NCBI GenBank assembly: GCA_946811185.2
Contig: OX328108.1
Coordinates: 22,081,239 to 22,145,238, forward strand
Direction: 5' to 3'
Source: Hippopus hippopus
Taxonomy: Eukaryota; Mollusca; Bivalvia; Cardiida; Cardiidae
DNA length: 64,000 bases
The notes beneath the pieces were generated by a model that searched no databases, was not told where the DNA came from, and saw nothing but the letters and a program-made list of their open reading frames with translations. Positions 50,201-59,154 of the stretch are shown piece after piece. The position numbers and the translations under genes are program-made. Position 1 is the stretch's first letter, and every line of letters starts with the position of its first letter.

Positions 50201-53054
50201 ACCAGTAGCGGATTGCACAGGCTGACCTGGGTCGATACTTTTTGCAGATGCATTAAGACCCCTTCTCACAGAGCACAACACAAGTATAGAGAACACCTAC
50301 GTGGCACAGCAAGCATCGCCGTCTCCAATGTCCCCCGCACTGACAGAGGCTTTATAACCTTGAGCTTCAAGGTTGTTCACTCTCTGTGATTCTCGCTTGA
50401 TTTTTAGCTCTTTTATTTCGTCCACAGTTAACAGGAGGCCATGGTACTGTTTGAGTAATTCGTCGTAGCTGTTTATTACAAAACATATTGTATGATCATC
50501 TTGCTGATACATGCTGCTTATTTCGTTGCTGCTGTTGATGAACATGATGATGATGATGATGATGACGATGAAAACTAGTACAACAACAATGTTGTATGGG
50601 TGTTGACGACGAATACGCTGCAGTATGAACATATTGAAAAGGATATATACATAGAGTATTTGTTTAACTCTTCTAGCCAACCTTTTTTTTTAATTTGTAC
50701 AAATTGGAAGCATGGATAGGTGCACAAGCCGCGACACCATACACTGAATGATGTTAAAAAACGATATATTACACCAAATAAACAAGATTTCACATGTATT
50801 TGTGTATCAGAACTTTATTCACCATATTCTGTTAATCGATAAGGAGTGGAAGTTATCCTTAATAGTCGCAAACTTCAGCTTTACTTTCCTCCGGAAATTT
50901 TCATTAATATAGCATTTTAATTCGTTCAACGTCATAGGCATATTCGGAAGACATGGGTTAAAAATCTGACTGTACAGAACGTGCAAAATAATCTTTGATC
51001 TTTATCATCCGCATGTATAATAAAGTCTGCAAGTTATAGTCATTCAGAGGTTCAGTGGATTGTTGTTATTAGTAATAGAGTCATCGAAAGAGATGCAGCG
51101 TATATGTTTGAACCGTAAAGGTTAAATAGTGGGATTCCTATAGTATAACGACAATACTGTGTCACTTAATAAAGGTTTAACAAAATGGTTGCTCTAGCAA
51201 AAGAAGGCTAAATGCATCTCCGTAATGCATTGTAGCAAACAAGTCATCGCATAATTATGGACCCATAAAATCCATTCTGTTTAACAATGGACTTAATATG
51301 GGGGTATAAAGGTCCTTTGACATGCAGAAAATTGGCCAATAGCATAACGTTTCGGCCCAGGTCAGCCTGCGCAGTCTGCTGACCTGGGCCGAAACGTTAT
51401 GCAGGTGCTTTAAACCCCCTTTTCACAGAGCATGGTTCATGTAAACTAAAACTTAATTCTATCTTACATTGATGATAAACTTCATTTCTAAAGGTACTCA
51501 TACACTGATTGCAATGGTAATTTTACCCATTCTGTGTCTTTTTTTTTTTATTTTTGTGTGCTTACAAGTTACAAAAATCAACAATAAAGTACATACAAGG
51601 GGTGTCATTCTTTTACTTATTAAGATTATTTTTGATGATTTTTTTTCGGTAGTAATAGCTACAACCGTATTCTATGGGTTAATTGAAACAAATACAAGAT
51701 ATACGCAACACGTGATGTATTGTCACTATAGCAACGTCAAGTCGACGTGAGCGGGGCACCTTGACGTCACCTCACAAAATAACTTTTTTTAATGGCAAGT
51801 ATCGATCACAATAATCATTCCAGTATATTTTTGATGTGTGTATGACAAAAGTATGCGCAGTTCTATGAAAGCGCCCTAATTTACCCTCGCCTACAAAAGC
51901 AATGGTGAAGCGTTTTTTTTAACATGAAGGGAATTATTTTCTGCCACACATTGCCGATTGGGAAGACAGTGACAGTACAGCATTACTCGAAGGTACGGTC
52001 TTTTGATTTTTTAACTACATGTACATTGTACATAGTTTAAATGATATTCTACTTTACATGATGATTGAATCAATTGGTGAAACCATTGATTGATAAACAT
52101 ACTTTTGTTGTTGCATGTATATAGATGCATAGGTACAACCATAAGCTCGTTTCACGTGCTGCGATAGAGTTTATCGGGGCTGTATAGGAGAAACGACGAG
52201 AAAAAGCCGGCACATTCTACTTACATCACAACATCACCACACCTCATACTTCATCAACTACCAAGAAAGTACCTGCTGATAGATAGATTGACATTATTGC
52301 GCACCAACATACTGCCCTGACTGGCACCGTGCGATTTTTAGTTATTCCCCACTATTAAGCGTGACTTACGCGGCCACTGTTTCGAGGACGTCGATGACCT
52401 GCCCGTCCTGGTCAGGGAATTTATAAGGAAAATTCCATCATCAGACTTCAAACACTGTTTTAATTCGTGGTAACATAGGCATCAGAAGCGCATAAAATAT
52501 GCCGTGGAGTATTTTGAAAAACAATGACTATTTCAGACCTTTGTAAAGACAAACTTTTATTCAATGCATCAAGGTGCCCTTTTCACGTCGACTTGACGTT
52601 GCGATGGTGATAATACATCACGCGTTTCGTGTATCTTCGTTTTTTTGTTTCAACCAACCTACAGAATGTAGCTATCATTACCGAAAAACATATCAAAAAA
52701 TAAAAGAATGGTGGCACTTGCCCAGAAACTTTTCGAACACCCCTCGTATCTAGTTGGCTACTGGTAAAACCTACAAAAGAGAAAAATTATTGAGTTCTTG
52801 TCGTGATTTGGCTGTTGAAAGCAGCGTAAAACCCCATTCAAACAAACCATCAAATAAACAAACATGCACACAAACAATCACGCAAACAATATTTTCTGAC
52901 TGTTTCGACTGACATACCTGATATTTCCACAGCGAAAATTTTCACACACACTACTAGATAGATCACTGAGTTGTGTTTCAGTCAATCTTTGGGAACGGCC
53001 TGACATCACGCTACATAACAAGATATGTAATGTCACTGCGGTAAAGGTCTTCAT
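46966..53054 (-). CDS. Predicted secreted cysteine-rich protein, three exons, unknown family
   Basis: Read on the minus strand, exon 1 (53054-52918), exon 2 (50531-50301) and exon 3 (47101-46966) join in phase 2 at both junctions. They give 167 codons and a TAG. Residues 1-19 (MKTFTAVTLHILLCSVMSG) form a typical signal peptide. The mature part has nine cysteines: 37, 42, 62, 120, 121, 128, 132, 160, 162. Residues 68-105 look like amphipathic helix. The C-terminal pattern CC-x6-C-x3-C (CIGTC) ... C-x-C loosely resembles cystine-knot factors, but I cannot assign a family. Donors GTATGT and GTAGGT are good; the exon 3 acceptor CTCTTCCTGTTTCAG is strong; the exon 2 acceptor (TTCATCAACAG in an ATC repeat) is weaker. 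Skipping the symmetric exon 2 would leave a 90-residue form. Confidence 0.6.
47135..47283. repeat. GACA / GA microsatellite
   Basis: GACAGACAGA repeats then a GA run to 47283. It lies just beyond the acceptor of exon 3 of the minus-strand gene. Confidence 0.9.
47305..47475. mobile_element. MITE-H copy
   Basis: GTATTCACCAACTATTCTTAA facing CCTTAAGATTTGTTGGTGAAT; inner block GTTAGCCAATCAGAAGT. Confidence 0.75.
47925..48190. mobile_element. Rearranged MITE-A with two hairpins
   Basis: Two AAATGCTGGTGACCAGCTTTT centres lie 90 bp apart, joined by a shortened arm, ending GTCTGGTAAAGAGTTAA. Confidence 0.7.
48668..49185. mobile_element. TIR element I (518 bp) with 9-bp target duplication and small zinc-finger-like frame
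   Basis: TTCAACCAG occurs on both flanks (48659-48667, 49186-49194). Terminal inverted repeats of roughly 90 bp start CATCTTCGCAAGCCAAGGAT. The 9-bp duplication would fit a Mutator-like element; that is inference. Confidence 0.8.
48827..49012 (+). CDS. Small CxxC-type ORF inside element I
   Basis: 61 codons from ATGGCGGCGCCC. Cysteine pairs C-R-V-C near the start and C-S-S-C near the end (SCRVCDENLPKKNKR; YVCSSCFDA) could bind one zinc. It may be the remains of a transposase N-terminal zinc finger or a captured host exon. Whether it is expressed is unknown. Confidence 0.35.
   Translation: MAAPVKNKSCRVCDENLPKKNKRSIFNEFFIVYDQLCGILGRVPQPNDCESSYVCSSCFDA
49200..50046. other. Stretch without recognised gene (intron of minus-strand gene)
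   Basis: Contains GTGCCTTCACCGTTGTC / GTGCCTTCACTGCTTTG repeats at 49576 and 49917 and CGA-rich short repeats near 49480, otherwise unremarkable. Confidence 0.45.
50047..50283. mobile_element. MITE-B copy, shortened
   Basis: GTGAGCACCGCACTGTGAAAA left end, GATTGCACAGGCTGACCTGG half centre, CACAGAGCACAACACAAG right end. It ends 18 bases from exon 2 of the minus-strand gene. Confidence 0.75.
50301..50531 (-). CDS. Secreted-protein gene exon 2 (231 bases, symmetric)
   Basis: 76 whole codons plus split codons at both edges. It encodes SYDELLKQYHGLLLTVDEIK and ELKIKRESQRVNNLEAQGYK and ends GDGDACCA. The open frame continues upstream to 50680, so an alternative start could make a membrane-anchored form. 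Confidence 0.5.
51182..51441. mobile_element. MITE-B copy
   Basis: TGGTTGCTCTAGCAAAAGAA left end; centre GTCAGCCTGCGCAGTCTGCT with CGTTTCGGCCCAGGTCAGC; CACAGAGCATGGTTCATG right end. Confidence 0.82.
51596..52746 (+). mobile_element. Mariner-type transposon (1151 bp), decayed
   Basis: TA at both flanks. The inverted ends start CRAGGGGTGT and extend for more than 150 bp, including GTGATGTATT and GCAACGTCAAGTCGACGTGA, unusually long for mariner. The interior encodes a broken mariner transposase in the plus direction. Inserted in the first intron of the minus-strand gene. Confidence 0.85.
52205..52475 (+). pseudogene. Mariner transposase remnant (C-terminal half)
   Basis: In shifting frames the sequence reads LHH-x-x-x-x-PHTSSTTKK, then CDF-stop-LFPTIKRDLRGHCFEDVD and REFIRKIPSSDFKHCFNSW. 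These match the catalytic HHDN-type and CDFFLFP-x-x-KRDLRG motifs of mariner transposases. An in-frame TAG replaces the second F codon and a one-base loss precedes it, so no functional protein is made. Confidence 0.85.
52918..53054 (-). CDS. Secreted-protein gene exon 1 (signal peptide)
   Basis: ATG at 53054-53052 is preceded by TTTTACTTTCAG-TACCAAA, a possible acceptor of a 5' UTR intron. It encodes the signal peptide and SQRLTETQLSDLSSSVCENF then RCGNI, exiting in phase 2 at GTATGT. Confidence 0.65.
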
Positions 53055-53091
53055 TTTGGTACTGAAAGTAAAAGCATCGGTGCATTTAATA

Positions 53092-53344
53092 TATGAACCA
53101 TGCTCTGTGAAAATGGAGCTTGATGCATCTGCGAAAGTATCGACCCATGTCAGCCTGCGCAGTCCGCGCAGACTGACATGAATCGAAACCTATTGCTATT
53201 GGTCAATTGTCTCCATGTCAAAGGACGAGCTTACCTAGTGATTGTTTGTTGGATAAAATGGGATTTTTATGGATCCAGAATTATCTGTCTTGCTTGGTAC
53301 AAAAGATTCAGTAAACCCCCTTTTTTCCTGAGCAAGGCTCGTAT
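53092..53344. mobile_element. MITE-B copy 1 of a local trio
   Basis: ATATGAACCATGCTCTGTG left end, GTCAGCCTGCGCAGTCCGCG centre, GAGCAAGGCTCGTATAT right end; it starts about 35 bases upstream of the minus-strand gene ATG. Confidence 0.85.
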
Positions 53345-53612
53345 ATGAGCCATGCTCTGTGAAAAGGGGGCTTAATGCATTTGCGAAAAGTATCCACCCA
53401 GGTCAGCCTGCGCAATCCGCGCAGGCTGACCTGGGCCGAAGCTTTTCGGTATTGGTTAATTTTCTGTATGTCCAAGGACCAGTTTACGGAAAGATTCAGA
53501 TGTTTGTTACACAAAACAGACTCGATGGTTCCATAATCATGTGATGAGTTGCTTGGCATAATGCATCAGGGAGATGCATTAAACCTCTTTTTCACAGATC
53601 ATGGCTAATATG
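53345..53612. mobile_element. MITE-B copy 2 of a local trio
   Basis: It follows copy 1 directly (TATATGAGCCATGCTCTGTG), with a perfect GTCAGCCTGCGCAATCCGCG centre, ending CACAGATCATGGCTAATATG. Confidence 0.88.
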
Positions 53613-53649
53613 TATAACGCGCTGTTGTATTGCATTGGTATATCATTGT

Positions 53650-53919
53650 ATTTGAGCCATGCTCTGTGAAAAGGGGGCTTAATGCATCTGCGAAAAGTAT
53701 CGACCCAGGTCAGCCTCCGCAGTCCGCGCAGGCTGACCTGGGTCGAAACTTTTCGATGTTGATCAATTTCCTGTATGTCAAAGGACCAGTCTACCTCATG
53801 ATTAAGCCAGTTGTTAAAAAAAGTGGCTGATATGGACTCATAAGAATGTGATGGCTTGCTTGGTATGATGGATTACGGAGATGATTTAAGCCCCCTTTTG
53901 CCAGAGCATGGCTCATTTA
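53650..53919. mobile_element. MITE-B copy 3, best-preserved (about 270 bp)
   Basis: TTTGAGCCATGCTCTGTGAA left end and TTTTGCCAGAGCATGGCTCAT right end, mirrored over about 40 bp (AAGGGGGCTTAATGCATCTG / CGGAGATGATTTAAGCCCCC). The centre palindrome is CGACCCAGGTCAGCCTCCGC and its mirror. No coding capacity. Confidence 0.9.
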
Positions 53920-54292
53920 TTTTCTAAGGCATAGGGTATTTGACATTATACTGCAAATTTTAGTAATATATCAAAGTTGCGATGACAGTATTTCAATATT
54001 ATAGGACCAAAACGAAAGATCAAGACCAATATTCATTAAGCTTGGCCACAAGGTAAAAAAGTTGATATCACTGGCTTTTGTAACAGAGTCTATATACGCG
54101 AATTTGTTCTTAGATGACTCCTTTATAGCACATCCCTGCCACCCCCTGGAATTTCTGTTGGAATTGACCCTTAATTAACTTTAGTCATTTATCTTGGTAC
54201 CCTTCAACATTTCACTTTTAAACCGCGCAAATAATTTGGTAGTGTTTAGCACTGAATATTATTTTACGATCGATTAAAACTTAAGAATACGA
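53920..54292. other. Intergenic stretch without recognisable feature
   Basis: Unique-looking sequence between MITE-B and MITE-G; nothing identified. Confidence 0.45.
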
Positions 54293-54510
54293 GTAGGGCA
54301 CCCTAGTGGGAGACGTGTAACACCGCCTTTTATCGCTGAAAAAAAAACATAAGGATTCGGCTAAGACTCGAGTAATCAGTAATCGATAGACGCTTGTCCC
54401 TGCCTCGATTACGGATCACCCGAGTCTTAGCCGAATCCGTACGATTTTGGCGATGAAAGACAATGTTACACGAATGTTACGTGAATCCCATTAGGGTGCC
54501 CTATCTTTAA
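54293..54510. mobile_element. MITE-G copy
   Basis: GGGCACCCTAGTGGGAGACG facing AATCCCATTAGGGTGCCC; inner arms GGATTCGGCTAAGACTCGAG and CGAGTCTTAGCCGAATCC. Confidence 0.82.
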
Positions 54511-55301
54511 CTATTGACTGCATGCGTCATTTCCGCTATGGTCCCGTCTTACAAAATAAATAATGGTGAACCAGAAATAATTCTATCTTTAAAGTGAGAG
54601 AATCTTACAGTAGCTGGTTGATGACGTCTTTTATCTTAAACAGCTAAGTACTAGTAGCGGCTAAGTACTAGTAGCAGAAAATGATTTGTCTTCTCGCTGG
54701 TACTTTGAAGGGAAATTATGTATTTTGCTGTTTACTGAAGAAAAATAGGTTAATACAAGGCATTTTTGCAGCATATTGATAAAACTGACATTAATCAGGT
54801 GCTGTAATATTAACCCTGTTATGAGGCGTCGGCCTGTCGAACTGACCCTCGCCCTACGGCTTCAGGCCAAATTTGACAGTCTTCGGCCAATATGAATTCA
54901 TCCAATAAATAACGTTATCTTATCATTTTATCAGTAAACTGATTTACAGTGGTTCTATGTGCAATTAGTAATGACATCATTTTTGCAGTGAAAAAGCTCT
55001 TTTTTGCCGGAACACTAATTTTTTAAAAGCATGAACAGCAATATACACAGAACTTCTCAGATCATAATCTATATTTTAATAAGTGTATAAATAGTAATTA
55101 TAATTACCCGAATCGTTGGTCTGTAACACATTCTATCATTTAAAATATAAATGAATATCACTTAGATAAGTATAATTTGATGTTCTACATATATCCAACC
55201 CCACTGTATTTTTATTCTTTTCACTACCTCTCGATGTTTGTACAGAAAGCCATATACCCGTTAGTCACAGATGCATGAAAATTCAACATGCACCTGCATT
55301 G
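54511..55301. other. Intergenic stretch without recognisable feature
   Basis: AT-rich; includes a short direct repeat CTAAGTACTAGTAG (54644-54680). No exon or repeat ends seen. Confidence 0.45.
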
Positions 55302-55951
55302 ACTCTTTCAGCACCAAATAAATAAACTCGACCTCTTTTGCCAGCTCTAAATAAAATCTATTGAAACTTACAAAAATGTTGATTGTACAGGCTTGACTGC
55401 ACAAGCGGACGGTATAGATCAAAGATCAGACTGCACGTTTTGTGCAGTCTGATCTTGATCTATGCTGTTCGCTAAGGTCAATGTTTTCGCCTATGGCGGC
55501 TAAAGGGTTAACCCTTATCCTGCCCAATTAAAATTGATGACGATAAGAAAGAATAATTCTTGTTCAATCTTTTGACATTAAGTGGGGGTCTATATGACCG
55601 ATACTACTGATAGCACGGCGGAGAGTGTGGAGCAAGATCAGACTCAACGTACGTGCAGGCTGATCTTGTTCCACACTCTCTGCAAAACTCATCTATGGTC
55701 GAGAAGTGAAGGATAGGAGTTAACTCTTTACCAAAGGACAAAATTGTGTACTTTTTCAAGTTGAAAGCATTTGTAGACGATAAGTTCAATTGAACAAAAA
55801 GTATTATTTCTGTCTTTGAAATGGTAAAAAACGTTTTGGGAAAAGGAAAAAAAAAATGCTGGTTACCAGCATTTTTCCCTTTTGCAGCTACAATTTGAAA
55901 AGCCTTCTCCCTCAAGGTCGTTAAAACTCGGGACTGGGTGATAAAGGGTTT
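55302..55951. mobile_element. Chain of two MITE-D copies and one MITE-A sharing TTAA sites
   Basis: MITE-D (55302-55511), a second MITE-D relative (55508-55723, hairpin GAGTGTGGAGCAAGATCAGAC) and MITE-A (55720-55951) follow one another with single TTAA sites at 55508 and 55720. Confidence 0.75.
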
Positions 55952-56096
55952 AGTCACGTAACCCGCTTCTAGTCAACCCCAACCCACCTCTTTACACGTA
56001 TATCCGGTGTCTACCTAAAAGTCACAGGATACATGTGAATATGTATCTGAAATTTGATTGGCGCAAAATGTCACATTGAGCTCCTATCGTATGAGG

Positions 56097-56500
56097 CCAG
56101 CCCCGGTAGCACAGTCGGTGGCGAGCAGGACTTAGGAATAGGGGGTCGCTGGTTTGAATCCAACCTCGGCCAATTTCTCTCCGAAGATTGATGATAGTCA
56201 TTGCGACAGGATTCATTCCTCTCTCACCGCTGATTACTGTTTTGACGATGGTTATATGGGAAAGTAGACAGTGTCTTGGGAGAAATATTGTGCAAAGCAC
56301 TGGTAACAGAAACTCCATGAAAGCATGGACAGGTGCACTGGCCACCGCAATATAACCGAAATTATGTTGAAAACGGCTTTTTAAACATCACACATTTAAC
56401 CCATCAATCCTGGCGTATAATTCAACAATTCCTGGGTGAGAGAGGAATGAATCCTATCGCAATGACTATCACCAAACTTCGAAAAGATTTTGCCAGATAT
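56097..56500 (+). mobile_element. tRNA-derived SINE plus an inverted SINE fragment
   Basis: The full SINE at 56097-56380 has head CCGGTAGCACAGTCGGTGG and B box GGTTTGAATCC. A reverse fragment at about 56395-56500 (GAGAGAGGAATGAATCCTAT) follows. Confidence 0.8.
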
Positions 56501-56554
56501 TGTGACAAAAACAGTGTGGAAACTGCATTTTCAGTACTGAGTGAGGATGAAATT

Positions 56555-56768
56555 TAACTCTAAGGTTGCTAAGCGCGACTCACTGACCTTTTGCGAACAC
56601 TATAGATCAAGATCAGACTGCACAGAACGTGCAGTCTGATCTTGGATCTATACTGTTCGATAAGGAGAAAGTTTTCTCCTAAAAATAAATTTTAAATAGC
56701 ATCATTCGGGTTTTTTTACTATCAGCTTGAAAGCTTCACTTAATTCATCTAGCAGGATAGGGATCAAC
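56555..56768 (-). mobile_element. MITE-D full-length copy
   Basis: TTTAACTCTAAGGTTGCTAAG, CGCGACTCACTGACCTTTTG, hairpin at 56598-56662, right end GCAGGATAGGGATCAA that abuts the next MITE-A. Confidence 0.8.
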
Positions 56769-56810
56769 TCTTTCCCAAACAACAAATATTTGGACAAGAC
56801 TAAATTGAGA

Positions 56811-57055
56811 TTGATTGATTGTATGGTGTTTAACGCCATTTTCAACATTATTTCAGTTATATCGCGGCGGCCAGTGCACCTATCCATACTTTCCTGGAGT
56901 CTCTTTTACCAGTACTCCGCACAATTTTCTTTCCAAGCCACTGGCTGCTTTCCAACATAATCATCGTCGAAACAATGGTCAGCGGTGGGAGAGGAATGAA
57001 TCCTGTCGCAGTGACTATCATCAATCCTCGGAAAGCGATTGGCCGAGCCAGGGGT
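56811..57055 (-). mobile_element. tRNA-derived SINE, truncated, inside MITE-A
   Basis: Reverse orientation, first SINE type; tail ATTGATTGTATGGTGTTTAA at left, body to GATTGGCCGAGCC, no tRNA head. Confidence 0.8.
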
Positions 57056-57275
57056 TTCCGTGGTTGTGGGTTAGAGCGCCGGCCTTGTAACCATAAGGTC
57101 CCGAGTTTGATGCCCGGGAGCGGGTGTCAACTTTGGGATTTTTCATTGGCCCACACATTCGGCGCGAATACTGGCGAAGTTCCCAGGAAGCAGAATCGAG
57201 AGAGATTAGTTTAAGTTGTAAGAACTTGTTTCTCAATCGATGTAAAATAAATATGTTTAAACTAAACTAAACTAA
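57056..57275 (+). mobile_element. Third-type tRNA SINE, inside MITE-A
   Basis: Head GGTTGTGGGTTAGAGCGCCG with B-box-like GAGTTTGATGCC; body GTTCCCAGGAAGCAGAATCG; tail AAACTAAACTAAACTAAATG. Confidence 0.8.
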
Positions 57276-57544
57276 ATGTAGTGATGATTTCTGTCTTTAA
57301 TAGGGTAGAAAACATTGTGAAAAAAGGAGAAAATGCTGGTTACCAGCATTTTCTCCTTTTCCCACAATGTTTTCAAAAGCCATGTTCTTCAGGGTCGTTC
57401 AAACTACGGATTGTGTGATAAAAGGTTAATGCACTGAGCACAACAGGGTTTAAACTTTAGTGCGCAGAGTTAACCGACAGACTCTTTCAGTGTAGAAATA
57501 TGACACTAATAACTTCCAGTTCACGGTTGCTTTTGTCAAGAATG

Positions 57545-57615
57545 TTTCAGCAAAGCGGAAATTGTAGATCAATGTTCAGGCTGCACGTTTTGTGCAGTCT
57601 GATCTTAATGTACAC
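57545..57615. repeat. MITE-D hairpin
   Basis: ATTGTAGATCAATGTTCAGGCTG faces GCAGTCTGATCTTAATGTACA. Confidence 0.6.
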
Positions 57616-57674
57616 TTGTGCAAAGGCAACTACACTTGTTAAAGACGCCTAATAGATCAAGTTTGTATCTCATA

Positions 57675-57835
57675 ACTAACGATTTTCTGAGTGAGAGAAG
57701 AACGAATCCTGTCGCAATGATTGTAACCAACCTCTGGAGCAGTTTTGCCAATCTAGGATTTGAACACGTAACTTCTACATTGCTAGCCTTGTATGATACC
57801 GGCTGAGCAACCAGGCTTGGCAAAATACTGCTTTG
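57675..57835 (-). mobile_element. tRNA-derived SINE head fragment
   Basis: Reverse strand GGTTGCTCAGCCGGTATC and B-box-like GTTCAAATCC, then GTTACAATCATTGCGACAGG. Confidence 0.7.
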
Positions 57836-58069
57836 AGCGGCCCACCATCGGACAAAATTTTGACAATCTTGTGGTAAAAAGAGGCATTTGGTTATACAAA
57901 AACGATCGTTCTTTTTCATAAAATGTCCCCAAACGCTATAAAAATGTCACTTTCCATTTTTTCAAATATATCCACTTTGTGATATTTGTACTGATTTCAA
58001 ATGACGCTAAAAATAGGCAATAATGTAATGGGTTAATACCTGTTTGAGTTGCTATAGTTACAGTGAAGG

Positions 58070-58617
58070 TTAAATCTTTACAAGACGATAAATTTTAGAC
58101 AAGGTCATGTGGAAAGTAATTGCAGACGAAAAGATTAAACGAATAATTGAATAATAGGACATGAATTTCGATGGGTAGAAAAGATTGTGGAAAAAGAAGA
58201 AAATAATGGTTACCAGCATTTCTTCTTTTTCCACGATGTTTTCAAAAGCTTACCTCGTCAGATCTGAAAAACATAGGTTCGTTTGCTAAAGGATTAAGAA
58301 AAACGCCCAGTATCATCCTAAATTAGTTCAAAAATACAGAAAATTGAAAGTTTCACAACATGTGACCCTTGAACGTGATTGACATCTCTATCACTTTACG
58401 TAACAAGCTAGTGTTTTAACGAGCGGGAGGAAGAGTACTTTTAAAAACATTGTGGGGAAAGGAGAAAATACTGGTCACCATCATTTTCTCCTTTTCCCAC
58501 AATGTTTTTTACGCTTTCGAAGAGTTGTATTATCGTTTGAGCTACACTGAATTTATCGTCAGCAATTGCTTTCGATTTGAATAAGTACATTAAATCTTGT
58601 CGATTGGTAAAAAGATA
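58070..58617. mobile_element. Two MITE-A copies
   Basis: Copy 58070-58297 (reverse, decayed centre) and copy 58390-58617 (forward, centre AAATACTGGTCACCATCATTT). Confidence 0.7.
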
Positions 58618-58667
58618 AATATCTGTCCTTGAGATCTGCTTAGTTGTTTATTTAAATTGCTTTACGT

Positions 58668-59115
58668 CACTTTCAACGGGATTTGAGTCATATCTCTAAA
58701 AAATTTCATAAATTTCATGAGTCATTTCTTCCTTGTTTTCAACAGTAGCAGATTTGGCACTGTGCTGCCTTGCCCAAGGAGACTCTGAAAAGCGAGCAAC
58801 AACCAGTGTGTTTACTAAGTACAGATCCTATTAGAACCGGTCTTGATAGAAGTACACTTTTGCAAGGCTGTTTTCATATTACCACACCACACAACTTTAT
58901 ACATCACTTTCAACAGTATTTCAGTCATATCACTAAACAGTTCACTTAGCAATTTCTTTCCTTGTTTTCAACAGATTGGGCACTGTGCTGCCTTGCCCAG
59001 GTAGACTCTCAAAGCGAGCAACAACCAGGTTGTTCTCAGTACATGTCCTATTAGAACCGGTTTTGATAGAAGTACACTTTGGCAAGGCTATTATAATATT
59101 ACCAGACCACAAAAC
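58668..59115. repeat. Direct tandem duplication, units about 225-236 bp
   Basis: The second unit starts near 58904. Shared blocks include CCTTGTTTTCAACAG, GCACTGTGCTGCCTTGCCCA, AAGCGAGCAACAACCAG, CCTATTAGAACCGGT and GATAGAAGTACACTTT. No repeat family recognised. Confidence 0.85.
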
Positions 59116-59154
59116 TTGATACCCGTCCAAATCAAAATCATTTGCAGACATCAA

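Larger units (their letters stand above)
56764..57430 (-). mobile_element. MITE-A copy split by two SINEs
   Basis: Left part 56764-56810 (ACTCTTTCCCAAACAACAAA ... GACTAAATTGAG) and right part about 57277-57430 (GGTAGAAAACATTGTG, full hairpin, GTGTGATAAAAGGTTAA) belong to one element. Confidence 0.8.

Noticed and set aside
58942..59154. 70-codon reverse frame across the tandem duplication
   Set aside because: The frame is not kept in the sister unit and no splice-consistent gene could be built.
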